The position numbers were made by a program, and so were the translations under genes. Of a stretch of 6,482 bases of DNA, positions 1 through 6,482 are shown piece after piece. The notes below the pieces were generated by a model. The model made no database searches. It saw only the letters and a list, made by a program, of their open reading frames with translations, and was not told the DNA's origin. Source of the DNA: Ferruginibacter sp. (GTDB lineage Bacteria > Bacteroidota > Bacteroidia > Chitinophagales > Chitinophagaceae); contig JANYFI010000455.1 in the NCBI GenBank assembly GCA_025362765.1, forward strand, positions 1 to 6,482. Direction: 5' to 3'. The number at the start of each line of letters is the position of its first letter. Position 1 is the first letter of the stretch.

Positions 1-1833
1 ATATGGATAGGCACTTATGGTGGCGGGCTTGAATTAATGAACGCCGATGGTAAAACATTTACGCATTATACTTATAATCCCAGTGATCCAAACAGCATTT
101 CCAATGGAAATATTCAAAATATCTTTGAAGACAGAGAAGGGAATCTTTGGATTTCTACTGACGGGGGAGGTTTAAATCTTTTCAATAAAAAGAACAACAA
201 CTTTACACACTATTTACACGACGATACAAAAAACAGCATCAGCAGTGATAACGTATACTCCCTGTTTGAAGAAAAAACAGGCAAACTGTGGATTTGCTCC
301 CGCAATGGTTTAAACCTGTACGATAAAAAAACAAATCGATTTACCGTATTTACTGTAAACGATGGGTTGCCGGCTAATTTAACAATGGGCATGCTGGAAG
401 ACGATAAAGGCAGATACTGGATTAGTACCAATAAAGGCATTAGCCGCTTTAATCCGTATAGTAAAACGTTTACCAACTATAAGGTGTCAGATGGTTTGCA
501 ATCAGACGAATTTAAAGAGAAGGCGTTTTGTAAAAGCCGTACCGGCATCATGTATTTTGGCGGTATAAATGGCTTTAACCAGTTCAATCCAGACAGTATA
601 TCTACCATTGCGTTTGATCCTCCACTGGTAATCACCAATTTTCAAATCTTCAATAAAAAAGTGCCTATCGCTACAAATGAAAATCAACAATCTCCTTTAA
701 AAAAGAGTATAACGGAAACTTCCACCATTACACTACCATCTTCCAGCTCTGTCTTTTCTTTTGAATTTGCGTCATTGAATTATGCTTCTCCAGACAAAAA
801 GAAGTATGCTTACATCCTGGAACCATTTGACAAGGAATGGAATGAATCGGGCAAAGAGAGAATGGCAACCTATACTCATCTTGATCCGGGTGAATATACT
901 TTTAAGGTAAGGGGTTTAAACAATCAAGGCAAATGGTCGCCTAACATTGTTTCCATTAAACTGATAATAACACCGCCGTTTTATTTAACCTGGTGGTTCA
1001 AAATGCTGGCGTTATTGTTATTTTCAGGACTAATTATTGCCGTGTACATCAACCGCACAAGAAGAATAAAAAATCAACAGAAGATACTACAGCAGCAGGT
1101 TGATGAAAAAACAATCCAACTGGTATTGGCTAATAACAACCTTACAATGAAGAATAAAGAACTGGAACAGTTTGCCTACGTAGCCTCGCACGATTTGCAG
1201 GAACCCCTTAGAACCACCATAGGATTTGTAGATTTACTACAACAGCAATACAAAGGTAAACTGGATGACAAGGCAGATAAATACCTGGCATTTATATCGG
1301 ATGCGTCTAACAGGATGAGGGCATTGATTAAAGACCTGCTTGATTTTTCGCGCATTGGAACAAAAAAAGAATTTGAGAAAGTAAATTGCAATGAAATTGT
1401 TAGCAGTGTAAAAGAGGATATCATGGCGGCATTAAAAGAAACAGGCGCTTCTATACAATCAGACACGCTGCCGGTTATATACGGACATGGTACCGAAGTA
1501 AAAATACTGTTTCAGAACCTGATTTTAAACGCCATTAAGTTTAGAAAAAAAAATACGGTACCACAAGTGATAATCAGTGTTACAAAGGCAAACCACTATT
1601 GGCAATTTGCTGTTAAAGACAACGGCATTGGTATAGAAAAACAATACTGTGAAAGGATATTTGATATTTTTCAACGGCTGCATAACCGTTCCGAATATGA
1701 AGGATCTGGTATTGGACTGTCCCACTGTAAAAAAATTGTAGAACTGCACTATGGAAAAATTTGGGTAGAAAGTGTACCGGGCGAAGGCAGTACTTTTTAT
1801 TTTACCATTCCTGACAGCAGGTCGGTATCTTAA
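1..1833 (+). CDS. Two-component sensor histidine kinase with Reg_prop beta-propeller and Y_Y_Y sensor, 5' partial
   Basis: The frame is open from the first base, so the gene starts upstream; a Met codon at 37 is internal. Residues below count from the window's first codon (610 in total). Residues 1-195 hold propeller repeats with the Reg_prop signature at about 45-residue spacing: IWIGTYGGGL (1-10), LWISTDGGGL (49-58), LWICS (96-100), YWIST (139-143), and a weaker one near 185. A Y_Y_Y-like beta-sandwich spans about 245-322, followed by one membrane helix (about 331-350) and a coiled-coil linker. HisKA follows with the H-box SHDLQEPLR (phospho-acceptor His397). The HATPase domain shows an N-box with Asn510, DNGIGIE (540-546) and GSGIGLS (568-574). 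All key catalytic residues are present. The protein ends right after the ATPase, with no receiver or AraC-type domain, so it is not a one-piece hybrid (HTCS) regulator. It presumably senses a periplasmic ligand and phosphorylates a separate regulator not seen here. The ligand is unknown. Confidence 0.95.
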   Translation: MWIGTYGGGLELMNADGKTFTHYTYNPSDPNSISNGNIQNIFEDREGNLWISTDGGGLNLFNKKNNNFTHYLHDDTKNSISSDNVYSLFEEKTGKLWICSRNGLNLYDKKTNRFTVFTVNDGLPANLTMGMLEDDKGRYWISTNKGISRFNPYSKTFTNYKVSDGLQSDEFKEKAFCKSRTGIMYFGGINGFNQFNPDSISTIAFDPPLVITNFQIFNKKVPIATNENQQSPLKKSITETSTITLPSSSSVFSFEFASLNYASPDKKKYAYILEPFDKEWNESGKERMATYTHLDPGEYTFKVRGLNNQGKWSPNIVSIKLIITPPFYLTWWFKMLALLLFSGLIIAVYINRTRRIKNQQKILQQQVDEKTIQLVLANNNLTMKNKELEQFAYVASHDLQEPLRTTIGFVDLLQQQYKGKLDDKADKYLAFISDASNRMRALIKDLLDFSRIGTKKEFEKVNCNEIVSSVKEDIMAALKETGASIQSDTLPVIYGHGTEVKILFQNLILNAIKFRKKNTVPQVIISVTKANHYWQFAVKDNGIGIEKQYCERIFDIFQRLHNRSEYEGSGIGLSHCKKIVELHYGKIWVESVPGEGSTFYFTIPDSRSVS

Positions 1834-1863
1834 AAAATTTTTGTTGAAAAAATCATTGGCTGT

Positions 1864-2025
1864 TTAAATCCTGTTAATTTTTAGATAGTATTTGAAACTT
1901 ATAAACGAGTGTCTTTTGTATGTTTTCATCCCTCTATAGTGAATACCTTCAGTTTTAACGGCATGCCAAACACAGCCTTCTTCCTTTTCATTTTTTATCA
2001 TTGATTTCATTGGCACGCAAACCAT
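1864..2025 (-). CDS. Doubtful small hypothetical frame overlapping the end of the glycohydrolase-fold gene
   Basis: An open frame of up to 53 codons runs from an ATG at 2025 to a TAA at 1864-1866. In-frame ATGs at 2010 and 2001 would give 48 or 45 residues. It overlaps the last codons of the ADP-ribosylglycohydrolase gene in another frame; from the 2001 start the overlap is 14 bases, a geometry that would allow translational coupling. The predicted peptide has an acidic start (KNEKEEG) and a basic, aromatic-rich end (RHSFISFKYYLKINRI). I recognise no family and see no ribosome binding site. A frame of this length arises easily by chance in AT-rich DNA, so it is listed only so that it is not overlooked. 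Confidence 0.13.
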   Translation of the reverse strand: MVCVPMKSMIKNEKEEGCVWHAVKTEGIHYRGMKTYKRHSFISFKYYLKINRI

Positions 2026-3535
2026 TCACAGGTTTGTCTGAATAAATAATTGCTTCCGATGCGTTGAAAGTATATTGCCTTAATGGATTCAATATGTTTA
2101 ACCGCACTTTATGCCTTCCCTTTGGCAAATCATATTTCCAGCAAATTTCATGTCGCCGGATGGTAAAGTTTACCGGCAACTCAGGAGATTCAATTAACCT
2201 GTCATCAATGTATAATTGAGTATTAAAAACAAAAGAATCAACGCTTGCCCATTGGGCTGTTTCTCCTTTCAATACAAAACCAGTTCCTTCAAATTCAAAC
2301 TGAATTACCTCTTTATTTGCTGACCACTGCACCGGTATTTTTTGAATGGGATATACGCCATCAAAACTTTTCTCCATTTTCACCGCAACTGGTTGCTGGA
2401 TGGCAATGGAAATATTGTCGCCGGTTATTTTACCCCCGTTGCGCCGGATATTTTCCAACGCATGTTTTAAACCGGTTGCATACACCGCGTCAAGGCTCAT
2501 CGTTGTGTATTTAAATGGGATGCTTTCCGCCTCCTTTAAGCCCATTTTCCAGTACGCAGGAATATGTTCGTACCCCAATATTGCTCCCAGTATGCCGCCG
2601 GCGGTTGACGGGTTACAATCTGCGTCCTGCCCGCAACGGGTAGCTATTTCAAGCGTATGGGTAAAATCTTTTTTGCCATACAATAACCCCATTACCACAT
2701 ACGCTGCATTAACTTTTGCATCAATATTAAATGGCGCAAATACTCCATCGGGACAACCAATATCGTTGGCCCATTTTTTTTGTACTTCCAGCCAGGTTTG
2801 TTTCCAGTCGGCAGGATATTTTTTTTGCCAGCTTATTACATCATGAATACACTGGTAAAATTCACTTTGCGGCGGAATAGTTTTCAGCGCTTCGTTTACT
2901 ACATAGCTGATATCGCTGGAGGTAAAGGCTATTGAATACATGGCACCAACAAATACCCCGCCATACCAGCCATCACCATAGTTCATAATATGCCCTATCT
3001 TATCACTGATAGCTGAGGCTGTATTAGGCATCCCGGGACTCATCAGCCCTGCAAAATCTGATTCAATCTGGTAGTCGATGCAATCTGCATGGGGATTGTT
3101 TTTCCAGTAGCCACTTAGCGGCGCTTTTGTGCCATGCAGAATATTGTATCGTCCCGCCTGGTTGGCATGCCATAAGGCGTACCCTGCATGGGCAAAGGCA
3201 TTGGCGAAAGAATCTACCGGGGCATCCAGCCCGTATTTTTCAAACACATCTACAAACGTAAGGTCCATATACAGGTCATCATACAAACCGGGAATATTGA
3301 TCATCGTATTTTTTAAATACCCATCGTACCATTTCAATGGCTGGTAATCGCCGATAAAAGTTCCGTCAAACTGAAATTCGTACGGCCCTCCAAATGTTAC
3401 ACCAATGGTTTGCCCCGCCCATCCACCGCGGATCTTATCGCTTAACTTTTCTTTTGTAAGCGTTACAATTTTCGATTGTGCGGCAAGCTGCAACGTTATT
3501 ACAAAACAGGTTGCTATCAAGATTATCTTTTTCAT
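1988..3535 (-). CDS. Secreted ADP-ribosylglycohydrolase-family protein with extra C-terminal domain
   Basis: This 515-residue protein begins with a Sec signal peptide (MKKIILIATCFVITLQLAA, probable cleavage before Gln20), so it is exported. Residues 28 to about 365 have the ADP-ribosylglycohydrolase (DraG/ARH) fold: KIRGGWAGQTIG (34-45) matches the first conserved helix, YDDLYMDLTF (85-94) stands where the metal-binding TDD motif lies, and GQDADCNPSTAGGILGA (302-318) matches the second metal motif GxDxDxN. The candidate ligands for the binuclear metal centre, Asp86, Asp87, Asp304 and Asp306, are all present. Known members remove ADP-ribose from proteins or small molecules. This belongs to a divergent, longer, secreted branch whose substrate I cannot name. 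Residues of about 380-500 look like an added beta-rich domain, possibly ligand- or sugar-binding, of no family I recognise. The start has no clear ribosome binding site, as is usual in Bacteroidota. The gene lies 80 bases downstream of the quinoprotein gene on the same strand and may share its transcript. Confidence 0.9.
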   Translation of the reverse strand: MKKIILIATCFVITLQLAAQSKIVTLTKEKLSDKIRGGWAGQTIGVTFGGPYEFQFDGTFIGDYQPLKWYDGYLKNTMINIPGLYDDLYMDLTFVDVFEKYGLDAPVDSFANAFAHAGYALWHANQAGRYNILHGTKAPLSGYWKNNPHADCIDYQIESDFAGLMSPGMPNTASAISDKIGHIMNYGDGWYGGVFVGAMYSIAFTSSDISYVVNEALKTIPPQSEFYQCIHDVISWQKKYPADWKQTWLEVQKKWANDIGCPDGVFAPFNIDAKVNAAYVVMGLLYGKKDFTHTLEIATRCGQDADCNPSTAGGILGAILGYEHIPAYWKMGLKEAESIPFKYTTMSLDAVYATGLKHALENIRRNGGKITGDNISIAIQQPVAVKMEKSFDGVYPIQKIPVQWSANKEVIQFEFEGTGFVLKGETAQWASVDSFVFNTQLYIDDRLIESPELPVNFTIRRHEICWKYDLPKGRHKVRLNILNPLRQYTFNASEAIIYSDKPVNGLRANEINDKK

Positions 3536-3615
3536 GAAATATAATTTATTGATTTAAACCGTCTCTGATCAACTAGCCATTTTCCCTCAAGTTGAAATTA
3601 CTATCTAAAACTGCT

Positions 3616-5778
3616 TTAAGGCAACGCATACGCCACATAACTATCTCCAGACCGGGTATTCATCTTACCGCCACCACAAGCAATTACAATATACTGCTTG
3701 CCATTCATTTCATAAACAGCTGGCGTTGCATACCCTGGCGCAGGTAAATCTACCTGCCATAATAAAGTACCATCCCTTTTATTATATGCCCGCAGCTTAC
3801 CGTCTTTCGCGGCGGCGATAAATAAAAGGCCACCGGCTGTAACCACTGATGCACCATAACTTTCAACGCCGGTGGGCTCTTTCGAATTTGGGAAAGCAGG
3901 ATCAGTTCCAAATATTTTTTTCCACACATATTTTCCGGTGGAAAGATCAATGGCATTCAATGTTCCCCATGGCGGTGCTATTGCCGGATACCCTTCCTTA
4001 CTTAAAAATTTATTGTAGCCGGTAATAGTATAAGGCATAGCATAAGGGTCATCTTTTTTATTGGCAGCGGTATCAATAAATTTTTTATTTTGCTGCCAGT
4101 GTTCACTCAATACAAAAGATGCAATGGCATTTCTTTCTACTGTATTTAATTGCTTAAAAGCTGGCATCATTCTTCTGCCACTTTGGATGAGTGTATCAAA
4201 AGATGCGGCGCTGTATTTTTTTTCAATATTTACCAAAGAAGGAAAATTGCCCGAGCCCTTACGCTCCGGGCCATGACAGCCCATGCAATTGGCCTGGTAT
4301 AATCTTGCACCGGCTTCTCCGTAATTCTCCTGCTTTACAGGAATGGTTTTTACATCAACTGATTGTATTACCCAGGCCATTTCATTGGCGTTGATATACA
4401 ACAACCCTGACGAAGGATCAAAAGTTGGACCGCCCCACTCTGCCCCGCCGTCCAGCCCGGGAAATACGATTGTACCCTGCAGGGAAGGCGGGTTAAACAT
4501 ATTGTCATGCTTATACAATGCCCAGCGTTTTTTCACTTCATTGTAAGAAGAGTCAGGCAGCAACGGATTGATATCTTTTTCAGTAAACAACTGGCGCATA
4601 AAAGGCGCCGGTGAAGTAGGAACAGGTTGCGTCGACGCCAATTTTTCTCCAATCAAATCACTTTGACTGGGCACAGGCATTTCAACAATTTCGTTGAGTG
4701 ATTTACCGGTAACCCTGTCGAACAAAAATATAAAACCAGATTTGGTGGTTACCGCCAGCGCATCAATTTTCCTGCCTTCTCTTGCAATGGTTACCAGCGC
4801 CGGTGGCGAGCTAAAATCCCTGTCCCAAACATCGTGGTGAATAGATTGAAAATGCCAGATCAGTTTACCGGTAGCCGCATCCAGCGCCAATATGCAATTG
4901 GCAAATAAGTCATCACCCAGTCTTCTGCCGCCATACCAGTCGTAGCTTGCAGACCCTGTACAGGCATATACAATTCCTCTTGCTTTGTCCATGCTAAAAC
5001 CGCTCCATGCATTGGCTCCGCCGATAAATTTATATGCGGTACTGTCCTCCCAGCTTTCATAGCCTTTTTCGCCAGGCTGTGGTATAGTGTGAAATATCCA
5101 TGCTCTTTTTCCTGTTTTAACATTGTAAGCACGAATATGCCCCGGTGCCGCCGCAGCGCCTTCATCTACCCTCGAGCCCATAATGATGAGGTCATTAAAA
5201 ATAATGCCTGGAGTGGTGGAAGTTATAAACAGGTCTTTTACGTACCTGTCAAGGCCATCATGCAGATCAACCTTTCCATCAATACCAAAACTCTTTACTA
5301 GTTTACCATCCAGCGCATTTACACAATAAAGGTTGCTGCCTGCCGTGTACAGAATTCTTTTGTCTTCTTTCCCATCCGTCCACCAGGTTACACCGCGGCA
5401 GTTGTTCATAATAAAGAACGTTTTTTTATTGCCCGCCAGCGAATCAAAGGGATTGAACTTCCATTTTTCTACTCCTGTAGCTGCATCAATAGCGAATAGT
5501 TTTACATCAGGGGCAGTACCATATAACACCCCATCAATTATAATTGGATTGCATTGTATTTGCGAGTGGTTGGCCGTATCAACACCGCCTGCATGATACT
5601 CCCAGGCAAGTTTTAATTGGGTTACATTGCTGGTATCAACCTGGTTAAGGGAAGAATAATGAATATTTTCGTCTGAGCCTTTATATTGTGGCCAGCCTGC
5701 ATCATTTTTTTTGGAATTGCAACCAATTGCCATCATTATTATTATGCAGTGGCAGAAAAGGGCTTTTGTATTTTTCAT
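3616..5778 (-). CDS. PQQ-dependent dehydrogenase (glucose-dehydrogenase-like) lipoprotein with inserted cytochrome c domain
   Basis: The start is placed at the ATG at 5778 (720 residues) because it opens a lipoprotein signal, MKNTKALF...MMAIGC, with lipid-bearing Cys20; an in-frame ATG at 5844 would add 22 residues ahead of it. The mature protein is an eight-bladed PQQ propeller. WPQYKG (29-34) opens the first blade, and GDDLFAN, HHDVWDRD (314-321) and TTKSGFIFLFDR (344-355) match membrane glucose dehydrogenase (Gcd). Asp319 and Lys346 are 27 residues apart, the same spacing as the catalytic Asp466/Lys493 pair of E. coli Gcd as I recall that numbering. A cytochrome c domain (about 486-562) carries CMGCH (498-502) and a probable axial Met in GRRMMPAF. 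It interrupts the propeller, which resumes with PYTITGYNKFLS and APPWGTLNAIDLSTGKYVW. The five N-terminal membrane helices of Gcd are absent. It probably oxidises an aldose or other alcohol outside the inner membrane and passes electrons through its own heme. The substrate is unknown. Confidence 0.93.
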   Translation of the reverse strand: MKNTKALFCHCIIIMMAIGCNSKKNDAGWPQYKGSDENIHYSSLNQVDTSNVTQLKLAWEYHAGGVDTANHSQIQCNPIIIDGVLYGTAPDVKLFAIDAATGVEKWKFNPFDSLAGNKKTFFIMNNCRGVTWWTDGKEDKRILYTAGSNLYCVNALDGKLVKSFGIDGKVDLHDGLDRYVKDLFITSTTPGIIFNDLIIMGSRVDEGAAAAPGHIRAYNVKTGKRAWIFHTIPQPGEKGYESWEDSTAYKFIGGANAWSGFSMDKARGIVYACTGSASYDWYGGRRLGDDLFANCILALDAATGKLIWHFQSIHHDVWDRDFSSPPALVTIAREGRKIDALAVTTKSGFIFLFDRVTGKSLNEIVEMPVPSQSDLIGEKLASTQPVPTSPAPFMRQLFTEKDINPLLPDSSYNEVKKRWALYKHDNMFNPPSLQGTIVFPGLDGGAEWGGPTFDPSSGLLYINANEMAWVIQSVDVKTIPVKQENYGEAGARLYQANCMGCHGPERKGSGNFPSLVNIEKKYSAASFDTLIQSGRRMMPAFKQLNTVERNAIASFVLSEHWQQNKKFIDTAANKKDDPYAMPYTITGYNKFLSKEGYPAIAPPWGTLNAIDLSTGKYVWKKIFGTDPAFPNSKEPTGVESYGASVVTAGGLLFIAAAKDGKLRAYNKRDGTLLWQVDLPAPGYATPAVYEMNGKQYIVIACGGGKMNTRSGDSYVAYALP

Positions 5779-5896
5779 CGAAGAGTAATATATAGGTAAT
5801 TGACTATTTTTAAAAAGTTGATATTTATGGATTGCCGGGTGCATTTTAAATTAACGCTTTACTTTAAACAACGTGCTCATTCCGGACACCGCCCAC

Positions 5897-5920
5897 GGCT
5901 GAAGAAAATAGATTTCAGCC
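5897..5920. repeat. Inverted repeat, 7-bp perfect arms with 10-base loop
   Basis: GGCTGAA (5897-5903) and TTCAGCC (5914-5920) are exact reverse complements around the loop GAAAATAGAT. No T-run follows on either strand, so a Rho-independent terminator is unlikely. It abuts a GC-rich stretch (CACCGCCCACGGCTG). It could be a 5'-leader hairpin of the quinoprotein transcript or the remnant of a REP-like interspersed repeat. Confidence 0.55.
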
Positions 5921-5933
5921 AACAGCTACTTAC

Positions 5934-5941
5934 CAAATATA
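5934..5941 (-). promoter_or_regulatory. Possible Bacteroidota -7 promoter box for the quinoprotein gene
   Basis: The minus strand reads TATATTTG, an exact match to the Bacteroidota primary-sigma consensus TAnnTTTG. The position about 19 bases upstream reads TTAA rather than the expected TTTG, so support is partial. If used, it would give a leader of roughly 150 bases before the ATG at 5778, with the 5897-5920 hairpin near its 5' end. Confidence 0.22.
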
Positions 5942-6044
5942 AATATTATGTACTGGAAATTTAATGACTTTTTTATATTAGCTGTTTACTACTTTGCTAC
6001 TGATAAATTTTCTATGGAAGACAAATAAATATTGAGCGGGAAAA

Positions 6045-6060
6045 TGAAAATACATTTTCA
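6045..6060. repeat. AT-rich inverted repeat upstream of the DUF6526 gene
   Basis: TGAAAAT and ATTTTCA (7-bp arms, exact) flank a 2-base centre. The element ends 52 bases before the ATG at 6113. A loop of two bases favours a protein-binding dyad over an RNA hairpin. A second, perfect 14-bp palindrome, AAAAAATATTTTTT, follows at 6063-6076. Because both are built almost wholly of A and T, chance is a fair explanation. Confidence 0.3.
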
Positions 6061-6112
6061 ATAAAAAATATTTTTTTGAACACAAGGGAGCAATTTTTGT
6101 TGTAAAAATAAT

Positions 6113-6482
6113 ATGAAACAACAATACAGCAACTACAGAAAATTTTACGCGCCACATCATTTTATCTTTTTACCCCTGATGTTGATTTTAATAACCATTG
6201 GAATACGCCAGGGGCTCAGGGATAAACCTCACCAACTGGAGTGGGTGCTTTTTAGCATTGTTTGTTTTTGCGTTTTTTACCTGGCCATCATGCTCAGGCA
6301 ACACTATGCGTTGGGCAACCAGGATAGAATTGTACGACTGGAATTCAGGCTGCGCTATTTTGAATTATTCGGACAATCTTCACGAGCGATAGAAAGTAAA
6401 CTTTCATTTGGACAGATAGCCGCTTTGCGTTTTGCTAATGACAACGAGTTCCGCGTTTTACTGGATCGTGCGCTTGCAGAAA
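6113..6482 (+). CDS. DUF6526-family membrane protein, 3' partial
   Basis: An open frame of 123 codons begins at the ATG at 6113 and runs off the window's end. The in-frame sequence upstream reaches a TGA at 6077-6079 with no ATG, GTG or TTG in between, so this ATG is the only possible usual start. The protein starts MKQQYSNYRKFYAPHHFIF, has two hydrophobic helices (about 15-32 and 43-61), then a cytoplasmic segment with NQDRIVRLEFRLRYFEL, KLSFGQIAALRFANDNEF and LLDRAL. Two short helices followed by this 'xxQDRxIRLExRLR ... L...QI.ALRFA.D.EF' pattern is what I know of the DUF6526 family, common in Bacteroidota, usually about 140-150 residues and of unknown function. About 20-30 residues would be missing. 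No Shine-Dalgarno sequence is visible; a GGGAG lies too far upstream to serve. Confidence 0.78.
   Translation, partial: MKQQYSNYRKFYAPHHFIFLPLMLILITIGIRQGLRDKPHQLEWVLFSIVCFCVFYLAIMLRQHYALGNQDRIVRLEFRLRYFELFGQSSRAIESKLSFGQIAALRFANDNEFRVLLDRALAE

Larger units (their letters stand above)
5779..6112. other. Divergent intergenic region, 334 bases
   Basis: This gap separates the quinoprotein gene (leftward) from the DUF6526 gene (rightward) and must hold both promoters. Most of it is AT-rich. It contains a GC-rich island (5872-5901) continuous with a 7-bp inverted repeat, one possible sigma -7 box for the leftward gene, and two AT-rich palindromes before the rightward gene. I see no tRNA, no recognisable riboswitch and no convincing protein-coding frame in it. 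The first 66 bases (5779-5844) could encode an N-terminal extension of the quinoprotein, but the lipoprotein signal argues against that. Confidence 0.8.

Noticed and set aside
1176..1466. A 96-codon minus-strand frame
   Set aside because: It is antisense to the HisKA region of the histidine kinase, where the H-box reads clearly on the plus strand.
1..1833. Classification of the kinase as a hybrid two-component system (HTCS) regulator
   Set aside because: The protein stops directly after the ATPase domain, with no receiver or AraC-type DNA-binding domain and no continuation frame.
1831..1860. A possible Rho-independent terminator after the kinase gene
   Set aside because: The only stem (ATTTTT/AAAAAT around GTTG) is entirely A-T and lacks a GC stem with a following T-run, so it would be too weak to call.
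1960..1967. Perfect 8-bp palindrome GGCATGCC in the convergent spacer
   Set aside because: Eight-base palindromes are common by chance, and nothing around it suggests a site.
2346..2846. A 166-codon plus-strand frame
   Set aside because: It lies wholly antisense to the glycohydrolase-fold gene, whose conserved motifs occupy the other strand, and its translation resembles no family.
4860..5165. A 101-codon minus-strand frame
   Set aside because: It is an alternative frame within the quinoprotein gene, whose own frame is unbroken and carries the PQQ motifs.
5978..6160. A 60-codon minus-strand frame in the divergent spacer
   Set aside because: It overlaps the start of the DUF6526 gene antisense, is very rich in Phe, Lys and Ile as expected from AT-rich noncoding DNA, and matches no family I know.
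6198..6392. A 64-codon plus-strand frame
   Set aside because: It is a shifted frame inside the DUF6526 gene, which reads through the same bases with its recognised pattern.

Overview
The window looks like a chromosomal segment from a member of the Bacteroidota, most likely a Chitinophagaceae-like soil or freshwater bacterium. The signs are a sensor kinase with Reg_prop/Y_Y_Y architecture, a Bacteroidota-style signal peptide ending AAQ, ATG starts without clear Shine-Dalgarno sequences, AT-rich spacers around genes of moderate GC, and a DUF6526-type membrane protein. The species call is inference from gene style only.

Layout. (1) 1-1833, plus strand: the C-terminal 610 residues of a periplasmic-sensing histidine kinase whose beginning lies before the window. 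(2) 1834-1987: a short spacer between convergent genes with no convincing terminator, carrying one doubtful small frame. (3) 1988-3535, minus strand: a secreted ADP-ribosylglycohydrolase-fold protein with an extra C-terminal domain. (4) 3616-5778, minus strand: a PQQ-dependent dehydrogenase related to membrane glucose dehydrogenase, made as a lipoprotein and carrying a cytochrome c domain inserted inside its propeller. (5) 5779-6112: a 334-base divergent intergenic region with a GC-rich island, an inverted repeat and AT-rich palindromes. (6) 6113-6482, plus strand: the first 123 codons of a DUF6526-type two-helix membrane protein that runs off the window.

How the genes may work together. The dehydrogenase and the glycohydrolase-fold gene lie in the same direction 80 bases apart, so they may be cotranscribed, dehydrogenase first. 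Both products are exported. The glycohydrolase fold cleaves N-glycosidic bonds to ribose in its known members, which frees an anomeric carbon. Glucose-dehydrogenase-type quinoproteins oxidise that same carbon of aldoses to a lactone, here with a built-in heme to accept the electrons. A small extracytoplasmic route that hydrolyses a glycoside and then oxidises the sugar is the most interesting reading of the window, but it is inference. Nothing in the sequence links the kinase or the DUF6526 protein to it.
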